A stretch of DNA of 17,827 nucleotides, from NCBI GenBank assembly GCA_026388615.1, contig JAPLJL010000112.1, forward strand, positions 1 to 17,827, read 5' to 3'. A program made the translations under genes and the position numbers. The notes beneath the pieces are model-generated. The model had not been told where the DNA came from. It did not search any database and saw nothing but the letters and a program-made list of their open reading frames with translations. The DNA comes from Pseudomonadota bacterium. Lineage in GTDB: Bacteria; Desulfobacterota; JAPLJL01. Positions within the stretch are counted from its first letter, which is position 1, and each line of letters begins with the position of its first letter. Positions 1 through 7,042 of the stretch are shown here, one piece after another.

Positions 1-922
1 GGAGATAATAAACGACTTCGCCCCGGGGCTGCTCCACCCGCGAGACGGTCTCGCCGTCGGGATTGCCCTTGACCGGCACGCTGATGGGGGAAGCGGGCAT
101 CCGCTCCAGGGCCCGGAGGATGAGCTCGATCGACTGGTTCATCTCCCGGACCCGGACCTGGAGCCGGGCGTAACAGTCCCCGGCGGTTTCCACCACCGGC
201 TGGAAATCCAGCTCGCCGTAAGCGGCGTAGCCGGTCTGGCGCAGGTCCTGGGCGATTCCCGCGGCCCGGGCCGTCGGCCCGACCGCCCCGCGCTCGTAGG
301 TCAGCTCCCGGGAGATCCGGCCGATCCCGACGGTTCGCTGCTGGACGCCGTAATCCTTGAGAATCGGGTTGGCGATCTTTTTAATATCCTGCTCGAGCTT
401 GTCCAGGGTGGCCAGGGTCAGGTCGCGGCCCGCCTGATCGAGATCCCGCCGGACGCCGCCCACGCAGCAGGTCCCCAGGATCACCCGGGCTCCGGCGGTC
501 GCCTCCTGGAGGTCGAGCACCGCCTCGCGGGCGCGCCAAATCTGCATGAAGAGGTTTTCAAAACCGAAGGAATCGGCCAGCAGGCCGAACCAAAGCAGGT
601 GGCTGTGCAGCCGGTGCGTCTCGCTCCAGATCACGCGCAGGTAGCGCGCCCGGGGCGGGACTTCCACACCCATGATCGTTTCGATCCCCTGACAGTAGGC
701 CACGGAATGGATGAAACTGCAGATGCCGCAGACCCGCTCGGTGATGTAGACCGTCTGGAGGTAATCCTTAGTCTCGACCAGTTTTTCCAGCCCCCGATGG
801 ACATAGCCCACGACCGGAAGGGCGGAAACCACTTTCTCGTCCTTGAGCTCGAGGCGCAGTTGAATCGGCTCGGGCAGGACCGGGTGCTGCGGACCGAAGG
901 GGATGACCGTGATTCTACTCAT
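1..922 (-). CDS. echE: Group 4 [NiFe] hydrogenase large subunit (EchE/NuoD-like), 3' end outside window
   Basis: This is the catalytic large subunit of a membrane-bound, energy-converting [NiFe] hydrogenase that would exchange electrons from ferredoxin with H+/H2 on the cytoplasmic side. About 307 residues are visible. The N-terminus has the FGPQHP motif of the NuoD/hydrogenase-large family (residues 9-14). The L1 motif ERVCGICSFIH follows near residue 62; its two cysteines would ligand nickel, and complex I NuoD lacks them. The C-terminal CxxC pair lies beyond the window, so the [NiFe] site is only half confirmed. The ATG start overlaps the end of echD by 8 bases and is preceded by an AAGGA ribosome binding site, so translation is probably coupled. 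It is the fifth gene of the minus-strand operon; an EchF-like ferredoxin subunit would be expected next. A Hyf/Hyc- or Mbh-type label is possible, but the gene order fits Ech best. Confidence 0.88.
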   Translation of the reverse strand, partial: MSRITVIPFGPQHPVLPEPIQLRLELKDEKVVSALPVVGYVHRGLEKLVETKDYLQTVYITERVCGICSFIHSVAYCQGIETIMGVEVPPRARYLRVIWSETHRLHSHLLWFGLLADSFGFENLFMQIWRAREAVLDLQEATAGARVILGTCCVGGVRRDLDQAGRDLTLATLDKLEQDIKKIANPILKDYGVQQRTVGIGRISRELTYERGAVGPTARAAGIAQDLRQTGYAAYGELDFQPVVETAGDCYARLQVRVREMNQSIELILRALERMPASPISVPVKGNPDGETVSRVEQPRGEVVYYL

Positions 923-1313
923 GGTCCGATCCTTCTTTCCGGGGCGCAGCGCCCGGGTCGGCGTCCCCGCTGGGCCGGCGCCAGGGATTCCGGGGCGCGT
1001 CCTCCGGGAGGAGAAAACGGCCCTGGTAATCGAGAAGCATCCCGGCAACCGCGATCCCGAACAGATCCTTGATCTCGTTTTCCGCCAGGAGCGCGGCGAA
1101 GTATTCCGCCGAGATGCTGGGCAGCTCCGCGCCCTTCGGCAACCGGACCCGCAAGGTCTCCAGCTTTAATTCCTTATCGAAATGGTAAAGCAGATCAAAA
1201 GCGTCACCCAGGTCCGAGCAGGTAATGGTCACGAACCGGTATCCGGAGGCCCGTTTGGCCGCCACCGCGCCGATCAGGTTCTCTAATTTTATTTCGCTCA
1301 GGTTCGGGATCAT
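915..1313 (-). CDS. echD: Hydrogenase NuoC/30-kDa-like subunit (EchD)
   Basis: A 132-residue small soluble subunit related to the 30-kDa (NuoC) subunit of complex I. It normally bridges the small and large hydrogenase subunits in the peripheral arm. The recognisable part is the segment around residues 70-86 (YFAALLAENEIKDLFGI), which matches the conserved E-x-x-x-x-D-[LM]-FGI stretch of NuoC. The C-terminus is a charged, Arg/Pro/Gly-rich tail. The start is an ATG four bases after the echC stop, with AAGGAA upstream. The TAG stop lies inside the echE start region (ATGAGTAG overlap). It is much shorter than complex I NuoC, as is usual for Ech-type enzymes. Identity rests on one motif and on gene order; function is by analogy. 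Confidence 0.8.
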   Translation of the reverse strand: MIPNLSEIKLENLIGAVAAKRASGYRFVTITCSDLGDAFDLLYHFDKELKLETLRVRLPKGAELPSISAEYFAALLAENEIKDLFGIAVAGMLLDYQGRFLLPEDAPRNPWRRPSGDADPGAAPRKEGSDHE

Positions 1314-1317
1314 GTCT

Positions 1318-1848
1318 CTATTCCTTGCCCCCGTGACCGGCCGAACCGGCCGGGGAAGGGGTAACCGGGGCCTCCGCTTCCTCCGGAGGGCGGAAGGTAA
1401 AGGTAGGCTTCCGGGCCGGCGCCACTTTTTTTCCGGCGCGCTTGGCTTCCAGCTTTTCCAGGGATTGGACCAGGCCGTCGATGATCGCTTCCGGGCGCGG
1501 CGGACATCCCGGGATAAACACGTCCACCGGAATGACCTTATCGATCCCGCCCAGGATGTTGTAGCAGTCCGCGAAGATCCCGCCGGTCGAGGTGCAGACC
1601 CCGATGGCCACCACCACCTTGGGGTCGGGGATCTGGAGATAAACGTTTTCCAGGACTCGGGCGTTCCGGTGGTTGACCGAGCCCGTTACCACCAGGATAT
1701 CGGCATGCTTGGGATTGCCGATGTGCAGGACTCCGAACCGCTCCAGGTCGTAAAGCGGGGTCAGGCACGCCAAAAATTCGATATCGCAGCCGTTGCAGCT
1801 GTTGCAGTTGAAGTGGACGACCCAGGGCGACTTGGCCAGTATTTTCAC
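1318..1848 (-). CDS. echC: Hydrogenase small subunit (EchC/NuoB-like, [4Fe-4S])
   Basis: A 176-residue electron-transfer small subunit carrying the proximal [4Fe-4S] cluster beside the [NiFe] site. Cluster ligands are visible: CNSCNGCDIE near residue 16 (CxxC), the GVC of GVCTSTGGIF near residue 84, and PGCPPRPE near residue 114. The downstream DCYNILGGID stretch is typical of group 4 hydrogenase small subunits. I place the start at a GTG at 1848-1846. Its first base is the last base of the echB TAG stop (TAGTG), and GGGGAGGGG sits five bases upstream. A longer open frame reaching to 1932 is only read-through inside echB. After about residue 135 there is a Lys/Pro/Ala-rich, low-complexity tail of roughly 40 residues that I do not recognise as part of the family core. 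Confidence 0.88.
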   Translation of the reverse strand: MKILAKSPWVVHFNCNSCNGCDIEFLACLTPLYDLERFGVLHIGNPKHADILVVTGSVNHRNARVLENVYLQIPDPKVVVAIGVCTSTGGIFADCYNILGGIDKVIPVDVFIPGCPPRPEAIIDGLVQSLEKLEAKRAGKKVAPARKPTFTFRPPEEAEAPVTPSPAGSAGHGGKE

Positions 1849-2756
1849 TATCCCCTCCCCATCCCGTAAAGCCAGATGATATTGCAGAGCGCCAGGAGCA
1901 TCGGCCCGGCCCACATGAAACGGATCATCCAAAAGGTAGTCAAGCGCGGGCTGGCGTTATCCACTAGGATCTGGGCGAAAAATCCGGCCAGCGCTATCCC
2001 CGCCCCGATCCAGAGATTGGTGGACCAGAACATGGCCATGATCAGGAATAATATAAAAACTTCATAAAAGTGGGCGATCTCGATCAGGGCCAGGAAGGGG
2101 CCGGAATACTCGATGGTCACCCCCCGGATCAGCTCCTGGTGGGCGTGGTGGCCCGAAGACACGTCGAAAGGCGACTTCTCCATCTTGATGACCACCGCGG
2201 CGAAATAGGCGGGAAGGAGGAGCGGCAGGGTGAAAAGGAGAGGCTGCTTGAGCTGCATCACCGCGGAGGCCAGAAAGCTGTGCGGATGGGGGGTGCTCAG
2301 GTAAATACCAACCACGAAGAGGATAAGGATAGGCTCGTAGGCGACCATCTGCATGATCTTGCGCGAGGCGCCGATCCGGCTGTAGGGCGAGCGCACCGAC
2401 ATGGCCCCCAGGATCAGCGCGATCGTTGCGAAAGCATGGACGAAGAGGACCATCAGGATATCCTGTCCCATGGCCAGGAGGACCACCACCAGGATCATGA
2501 AAGCCAGGTACAGCCAGGCGTAAAAAATATAAAGTCGGTTCAGAAACAACGGTTCCTTGGCGAAAAGCTTGAAGACGTCGTAGACGGGCTGCAGGATCGG
2601 GGGCCCGATCCGCCCCTGGATGCGCGCGGTGATTTTGCGGTCGATTCCCATCAGGAGCGCCCCCACCAGGGGTGCCGCCAGCACCATTATCACCGTCAGG
2701 AGCCCCGGGCAGGCCTGGGAGATGAACGCGGAGATGGTTTCCCAATCGGACCACAT
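1848..2756 (-). CDS. echB: Hydrogenase membrane subunit (EchB/NuoH-like)
   Basis: A 302-residue polytopic membrane protein that anchors the hydrogenase module to the ion-translocating arm, homologous to NuoH/HycD. The sequence shows about eight hydrophobic helices. The first loop carries the family motif ITARIQGRIGPP near residue 44. The later cytoplasmic loop KMEKSPFDVSSGHHAHQ, followed by ELIRGVTIEYSGP, holds the acidic and histidine residues typical of group 4 hydrogenase NuoH homologues. The ATG at 2756 lies six bases after the echA TAA stop, with an AAAGG-like ribosome binding site overlapping that stop. An open frame extends upstream to 2825, but it runs inside echA and has no supporting start signal. 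The stop TAG shares one base with the echC GTG start. Confidence 0.88.
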   Translation of the reverse strand: MWSDWETISAFISQACPGLLTVIMVLAAPLVGALLMGIDRKITARIQGRIGPPILQPVYDVFKLFAKEPLFLNRLYIFYAWLYLAFMILVVVLLAMGQDILMVLFVHAFATIALILGAMSVRSPYSRIGASRKIMQMVAYEPILILFVVGIYLSTPHPHSFLASAVMQLKQPLLFTLPLLLPAYFAAVVIKMEKSPFDVSSGHHAHQELIRGVTIEYSGPFLALIEIAHFYEVFILFLIMAMFWSTNLWIGAGIALAGFFAQILVDNASPRLTTFWMIRFMWAGPMLLALCNIIWLYGMGRG

Positions 2757-2761
2757 GACCT

Positions 2762-4693
2762 TTAAATCCCCACCACCAGGGCGAACATGGTCAGAAGAAC
2801 CAGAATCGCCAGCCAGTTGGTCCATTGCGTGATTTTCGTTTCCGTGAACACGGTATCCAGGTAAAGCGCGGTGGTCCAGGCTTCATCGGGTTCGTCCTTG
2901 AGCCCGCGGAAGCGGAAGGTGCGGGCATCGGTGACCACGTTCTCCCCGGAAAGGAAGGGCAGCCGGACGCGCTCGGGCTTGAAATACCTGCCGGTCAGCA
3001 TGTTGGCAATGGCCGCCAAGGCGATAAAAAGCATGATCAGGCAGATATCCAGCCCGCCCACCGAGTCCAGGATCGACAATGATTCCGCCGAGATCACGAT
3101 CCCCTGATAAGTCTGGACGGCCAGGGGTGCGAAAAGGATCTGGAAAAGCGGGATGCCCATGATCGCCGTGAGCACCACCCCGCCTCCGAGAATATATTCG
3201 GCCGAGAGAATGGAAAGCGGCAGTTTTTCCCGGGTTAAAGTCGCGTGATAGGAAACCGTCTGGATGCGGCCCAGCCACTTGGCCCAGAAGAAAAGGGTCA
3301 GGGCGCTTCCCAAAATGAGGAAAAGAAGAATCAACGGCGAGGCGATCGCGGACTCGATCGCCATCCACTTGCAGACCAGCATCCCGAACGGCGGGGTCAG
3401 CATGGAGGCCATGCCCACCAGGGCCATCAGCGTGGTCACCGGCAGTTCGAACATGACCACGCCCATGTCCTCGATGTCGCGGCTGCCGATTTTCTGTTCG
3501 ATGGTTCCCACGCAGAGGAAAAGCAGGGCCTTGACGATCGCATGGAAGAGCAAAAGCATCATGGCCGTGGCATAAGCCAGGGGCGTGTTGATCCCGGCGC
3601 AGGCGATGATCAGGCCCAGATTGGAGATGGTGGAGTAGGCTAATACCTTTTTGGCATTGCTCTGCCCCACTGCCAGGGCCGCCGCAGCGGCAAACGAGAA
3701 AGCCCCCGCCAGGGCGATCGCGAACATGACCCGGGAGCCGGTGAAGCCGGGAGCCAGGCGGAGGATCAGGTAAACCCCTGCCTTCACCATGGTCGCCGAA
3801 TGCAGGAGCGCCGAGACCGGGGTCGGTGCGACCATCGCCCCCAGGAGCCAGCTCTGGAAAGGCAGCTGGGCCGATTTGGTGAAAGCCGCCAGGGCGAGGA
3901 ACGCCAGGGGGATCAGGGCCCGGTTGGCCGCGGTGATCCCGCTCAGGTGTTCGACTCCCGAACCGGATAAAGCCAGGAGCGAACCCAGCATCATCGCCAC
4001 TCCGCCGAAGGAATTGATCAAGAGGGCCAGGCGGGCGTTTTTGCGCGACTCGGGCGTGCCGTCATGGCCGATCAGGGCGAAGGAACAGAGCGTGGTGGCC
4101 TCCCAGAAGATGGTCAGCCAACGCAGGTTGTCGGCCAGCACCAGCCCGTTCATCATCCCGAGAAAGCCGACCAGGACAAAGAAAAAGCGCCCCGACCCTT
4201 GCGCGGTTGCCGGCGCATGCGCCTGGTGGTGCTTCATGTACCCCAGGGCGTAGATCGCGATGATCGATCCGATGATGGAAACGATCGAGACCATGACAAT
4301 GGCCAGGGTATCAATCCGGAAGTCCGCACCGGGGAGCGCCGGCGCGGCGCGGAGGGAAAACCATTCTTCCGCCACGGCCAGGCCGATCTGGACCAGGGCC
4401 AGGGCCAGAATCAGCCGGCTCCGGACGCGGACGGCGATGACGGCCACGACGATGGCGATCAGCAGTTCCAGCCCGAAGGCCAGCCACTCGGTCCTGCCGC
4501 CGAACAGATCCGCCAGAGAAATCCAGGATTCGCCCGTTTTGGCCGTGACGGCGAAAACGAGCGAGAGCGCGATGGTCGCCAGCGCCCCGACGGTTACGGC
4601 CCAGCCCCGGCTCCGGTCCCCGGGCGCGGCCCAGGCCAGAAGCCCGAAGGCCACCGGGGCCAGAATCAGCAGGATCAACAACCACTCGCCCAA
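2762..4693 (-). CDS. echA: Hydrogenase proton/sodium-pumping subunit (EchA/NuoL-like)
   Basis: A 643-residue antiporter-like membrane subunit thought to translocate H+ or Na+ when ferredoxin is oxidised. It is hydrophobic along nearly its whole length, with roughly 14-16 predicted helices. Conserved polar residues of the NuoL/MrpA family are present: the Glu of FWEATTLCSFALIG (near 198), the Lys of FTKSAQLPFQSWL (near 273), APTPVSALLHSATMVKAG (Lys near 304), the Lys pair of SNAKKVLAYSTISNLG (near 348), and the Lys of HAIVKALLFLCVG (near 388). The start is a TTG at 4693; GAGGAG lies six bases upstream and no better in-frame ATG exists. It is the first gene of the ech operon. The operon promoter must lie in the short gap before the divergent tRNA gene or inside it; I see no convincing -35/-10 on this strand. 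Confidence 0.88.
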   Translation of the reverse strand: MGEWLLILLILAPVAFGLLAWAAPGDRSRGWAVTVGALATIALSLVFAVTAKTGESWISLADLFGGRTEWLAFGLELLIAIVVAVIAVRVRSRLILALALVQIGLAVAEEWFSLRAAPALPGADFRIDTLAIVMVSIVSIIGSIIAIYALGYMKHHQAHAPATAQGSGRFFFVLVGFLGMMNGLVLADNLRWLTIFWEATTLCSFALIGHDGTPESRKNARLALLINSFGGVAMMLGSLLALSGSGVEHLSGITAANRALIPLAFLALAAFTKSAQLPFQSWLLGAMVAPTPVSALLHSATMVKAGVYLILRLAPGFTGSRVMFAIALAGAFSFAAAAALAVGQSNAKKVLAYSTISNLGLIIACAGINTPLAYATAMMLLLFHAIVKALLFLCVGTIEQKIGSRDIEDMGVVMFELPVTTLMALVGMASMLTPPFGMLVCKWMAIESAIASPLILLFLILGSALTLFFWAKWLGRIQTVSYHATLTREKLPLSILSAEYILGGGVVLTAIMGIPLFQILFAPLAVQTYQGIVISAESLSILDSVGGLDICLIMLFIALAAIANMLTGRYFKPERVRLPFLSGENVVTDARTFRFRGLKDEPDEAWTTALYLDTVFTETKITQWTNWLAILVLLTMFALVVGI

Positions 4694-4716
4694 GTCAATC
4701 TCCTCTTTCTCGGGAT

Positions 4717-4745
4717 TTGACGAATTTCGGATTAACTCTTAGAAT
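4717..4745 (+). promoter_or_regulatory. Sigma-70-type promoter of the tRNA-Pro gene
   Basis: TTGACG (4717-4722) and TAGAAT (4740-4745) are separated by exactly 17 bases. The predicted transcription start near 4752 lies about five bases before the mature tRNA 5' end. The match to the vegetative consensus is five of six at both boxes. Confidence 0.7.
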
Positions 4746-4756
4746 GATTTTTCAGT

Positions 4757-4833
<77 letters not shown>

Positions 4834-4930
4834 TTTTAAAAATTTCCTCTTCGAAATTCTTTTCAGTAATAAATTCTCAATTATCAGATCCCCTTCTTTA
4901 TGAAGGGTAAAATTTTAAAGATAAAGATTT

Positions 4931-5016
4931 TCATTGCGAGCGAAGCAAAGCAATCTAAACTACCCCATCATCAAAAGATCGATTGCCACGGTCGCCTCCG
5001 GCGACCTCGCAATGAC
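4931..5016. repeat. Palindromic intergenic repeat (TCATTGCGAG ... CTCGCAATGA)
   Basis: The element is bounded by the inverted pair TCATTGCGAG (4931-4940) and CTCGCAATGA (5006-5015). A second inverted pair lies inside it: GCAATC near 4950 and GATTGC at 4981. The right half also holds a perfect small hairpin GTCGCC-TCC-GGCGAC (4991-5005). Its right half shares the flanks GATTGCCACG and CGCAATGAC with a second copy at 9830-9899. It looks like a REP/MITE-type noncoding repeat. An open frame crossing it (4900-5103) shows no protein features. Confidence 0.65.
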
Positions 5017-5062
5017 CGTTGGGTGGCAGATTTCAACTCGTTGCGCATCGCTCGCTTTTCAC

Positions 5063-5094
5063 TTGAACCCTTGAATCCTCGGCCCCTCGAACCC
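5063..5094. repeat. Degenerate 8-bp tandem repeat, four units
   Basis: Four consecutive 8-base units follow the pattern TYGRMYCC: TTGAACCC, TTGAATCC, TCGGCCCC, TCGAACCC. They lie just downstream of the ACT gene stop, in the gap between the VOR operon and the tRNA gene. Confidence 0.55.
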
Positions 5095-5112
5095 TTTCTT
5101 TAGGCTTCGGAC

Positions 5113-5541
5113 TTAGAGATTATAGATTTCTTCTCCCAGCAGCCGGATCCAGTTTTTCCCCAGAACCTGTTGGGCCTTCTCGACGTTATCCACCCCCAGG
5201 ATCATGATCGGATCCTTGCCCATTCTTCCAATATAAGGATAAAGATACTGGACATTGACCTCGGCTTCCCGCAGGGGTTTCAGGATGGCGTTCAATCCTC
5301 CGGGCTGATCCGGAATCTCCGCCGCCACCACTTCGCTTTCCTCCAGCTCGTAGCCCGAGGATTTCAGCACATTAATCCCTTTTTTCGGATCATCCAGCAC
5401 CATTCGGATGGAGGAAAAATCGCTGCTCTCCACTACCGTGATCGCGCGGATGTTAACCCCTTCCTTGCCCAAAAGCTCGCTGACCCGGGAAAGCCGGCCA
5501 GGCTTATTGGGTAAAACCACGGAAAGCTGCAGGACAGCCAT
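5113..5541 (-). CDS. Tandem ACT-domain protein, last gene of the VOR operon
   Basis: A 142-residue protein made almost entirely of two ACT domains. The first (about residues 3-67) opens with the ACT signature LSVVLPNKPGRLSRVSELLG and continues GVNIRAI. The second (about 70-138) opens EIPDQPGGLNAILKPLREAEVN. ACT domains usually bind amino acids as dimers and act as allosteric sensors; no catalytic domain is present. The ATG overlaps the stop of the gamma-subunit gene (TAATG) and has GGAGG upstream, so the two are translationally coupled. Similar stand-alone ACT proteins occur beside 2-oxoacid:ferredoxin oxidoreductase or phenylacetate-CoA ligase genes. I infer that it senses branched-chain or aromatic amino acids and modulates the oxidoreductase or related enzymes. 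The ligand is unknown. Confidence 0.85.
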   Translation of the reverse strand: MAVLQLSVVLPNKPGRLSRVSELLGKEGVNIRAITVVESSDFSSIRMVLDDPKKGINVLKSSGYELEESEVVAAEIPDQPGGLNAILKPLREAEVNVQYLYPYIGRMGKDPIMILGVDNVEKAQQVLGKNWIRLLGEEIYNL

Positions 5542-6092
5542 TATTTTTCCTCCTTTTCAATTGTCTTGTAGCCGAACCGGAGCGCCCGCTGGTTCAATTC
5601 GAGCAGTTTGGCCTTGCGCGCCGGGAAGAGCGAAACCAGGGCTTCCTCCAGGGACTTGAGCGTCACCAGGCCGGTCATTCGCGCGAAAGCCCCGAGCATC
5701 ACGAAGTTTGCCACCCGCAGGTCCCCGAGTTCCAGCGCCCACTTCCCGGCCGGGACTGGAATGACCTTGATATCCTCGCGAATGGTTTCGCCCTCGATCA
5801 GGGAGGAATTCAGGATCAGCGTTCCCCCGGACTTGAGGTAATTCTGGAAGCGGAGAAATGCCGGGGTGCTCATCACCACGATGAATTCCGGGGCCGAGGC
5901 CACCGGAGAGGCGATTTCGTCGTCGGAAATCGCGATGGTGCAGTTGGCCGAACCTCCCCGGACTTCCGCCCCGTAAGCCGGCAGAAGGGTAACCTGGTGA
6001 CCGTCCTTCATCACCGCGTTGGCCAGGGCGTAGCCCATCATCATTATTCCCTGCCCGCCGAAACCGGAAAAAACCACCTTAGTTAATGTCAT
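5541..6092 (-). CDS. 2-oxoacid:ferredoxin oxidoreductase gamma subunit
   Basis: A 183-residue gamma subunit of the four-subunit 2-oxoacid:ferredoxin oxidoreductase, homologous to KorC/PorG and domain III of pyruvate:ferredoxin oxidoreductase. It contributes to the CoA-dependent cleavage step and to complex structure. Visible signatures are the N-terminal FSGFGGQGIMMMG glycine-rich motif (residues 8-20) and GAEVRGGSANC near residue 41, both hallmarks of the family, and the length is normal. I take the ATG at 6092; a GTG one codon earlier (6095) is an equally possible start, and neither has a strong ribosome binding site. About 200 bases of AT-rich repeat separate it from the beta gene. That gap is large within an otherwise compact operon, so transcript continuity is not certain. 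Confidence 0.9.
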   Translation of the reverse strand: MTLTKVVFSGFGGQGIMMMGYALANAVMKDGHQVTLLPAYGAEVRGGSANCTIAISDDEIASPVASAPEFIVVMSTPAFLRFQNYLKSGGTLILNSSLIEGETIREDIKVIPVPAGKWALELGDLRVANFVMLGAFARMTGLVTLKSLEEALVSLFPARKAKLLELNQRALRFGYKTIEKEEK

Positions 6093-6095
6093 CAC

Positions 6096-6298
6096 TTTAC
6101 CGATAATTTTTAATGACGAATGACGATTCCATTAAAGTTCAAATTTTAAAATCCAAATGTCAAAATAATGTCAAAATCTCCCTCAACCCCGAAAGGGTTC
6201 TCGGGACGAGAACCCCAGAGGGGCAAAATTCAAAGTTTTAGACATTTGGGCTTTGGGCTTTCTTTGGCATTTGAGCTTTGGCATTTGAAATTTATTCT
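6096..6298. repeat. AT-rich intergenic block with degenerate inverted repeats and a hairpin
   Basis: The left part carries CCAAATGTCAAA-type words. The right part carries TTTGGCATTTG and CTTTGG words that are near reverse complements and are themselves repeated two or three times. Between them is a perfect 9-bp stem GGGTTCTCG-GGA-CGAGAACCC (6195-6215). No gene is seen here. The block splits the VOR operon between the beta and gamma genes and looks like an inserted noncoding repeat. Confidence 0.55.
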
Positions 6299-7042
6299 TT
6301 ATTCGGCTTTCCGGTCCACCAGGACCCCGGGTGGATAGGCCTTGGTCATCACATCCTCAATCCACTTCAGGGAATCCACCGGGCTGAGTTTCCAGTTGGT
6401 CGGGCAGGCCGAGAGCACCTCGACCAATGAATATCCCAGGCCCTCCGTCTGGTATTCAAAAGCCTTCCGGAGGGCTTTTTTGAATTTCAGGACGTTTGCC
6501 GGAGAAGTCAGCGCCACCCGTTCCACATAACACACCCCCGGTAGGGTCGAAAGAAGTTTGCTTAGGTCCAGGGGATAGCCGTCCTTTTCCGCCGTGCGGC
6601 CACCCGAGCAGGTCGTAGATGGCTGGTTGAGCATGGTGGTGGGGGCCATCTGACCTCAGGTCATGCCGTAATTGGTATTGTTGACGTAAACCGTGGTCAC
6701 CTTCTCGCCCCGGCCCGCGGCATGGAGGGTTTCCCCCGCCCCGATCGAGGCCAGGTCGCCGTCCCCCTGATACGTAAGGACCAGGCTGTTGGGAATCGCC
6801 CTTTTGATCCCGGTGGCAACTGCGGTACAGCGGCCGTGGGGGGCTTCAGTCACGTCGATGTCCAGATAGAAATAGGACAGTACCGCGCATCCGACCGGGG
6901 CGATCATGATCGCGCGCTCGCGGAAATCGCTCTCTTCCATCAGCTCGGCGATCACCCGGTGGAGAATGTTATGTCCGCAGCCCGGGCAGAAATGAAAGGT
7001 CGCCGGCTTGAGCAGGCGGGGACGCTCGAAAACCTTTTTCAC
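6299..7042 (-). CDS. 2-oxoacid:ferredoxin oxidoreductase beta (TPP) subunit with one in-frame UGA
   Basis: The thiamine-diphosphate-binding beta subunit of the VOR complex, 247 residues if the UGA at 6656-6658 is read through; this is normal length for the family. Before the UGA are FCPGCGH (residues 18-24), the TPP/Mg motif GDGD (93-96) and the paired NN (121-122), ending YGMT. After it the protein resumes at once as GQMAPTT and continues to a normal C-terminus ending in TAA. Homologues read YGMTGGQ or YGLTKGQ here, so exactly one residue (position 129, usually Gly or Lys) is replaced by UGA. There is no frameshift or other lesion. The start is a GTG whose last bases form the vorB TGA stop (GTGA overlap). 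An 11-bp hairpin begins immediately after the UGA. The alternatives are selenocysteine insertion, programmed readthrough, a nonsense mutation (GGA or CGA to TGA), and a base-call error. Confidence 0.85.
6611..6655 (-). promoter_or_regulatory. Hairpin directly downstream of the in-frame UGA (possible SECIS-like or readthrough element)
   Basis: On the coding strand the bases right after UGA are GGTCAGATGGC (6655-6645). They pair perfectly with GCCATCT plus GACC (6623-6617 and 6614-6611), leaving only a 2-base bulge. The result is an 11-bp stem with a 21-base pyrimidine/A-rich loop. Position directly after UGA is what bacterial selenocysteine elements require. Against this, the loop is larger than usual and does not begin with the G expected in bacterial SECIS loops. 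The structure is certain as base pairing; the function is inference. Confidence 0.45.

Noticed and set aside
1..4693. Respiratory complex I (nuo) fragment
   Set aside because: The NuoD-like subunit has the CGIC nickel-ligand motif absent from complex I, the NuoC part is very short, and the gene order is L-H-B-C-D, as in Ech-type hydrogenases.
6299..6649. Separate small gene beginning at the ATG of MAPTTML after the UGA
   Set aside because: It is the exact continuation of the TPP subunit in the same frame, starts in the middle of a conserved motif and lacks a good ribosome binding site. One gene with an in-frame UGA explains it better.
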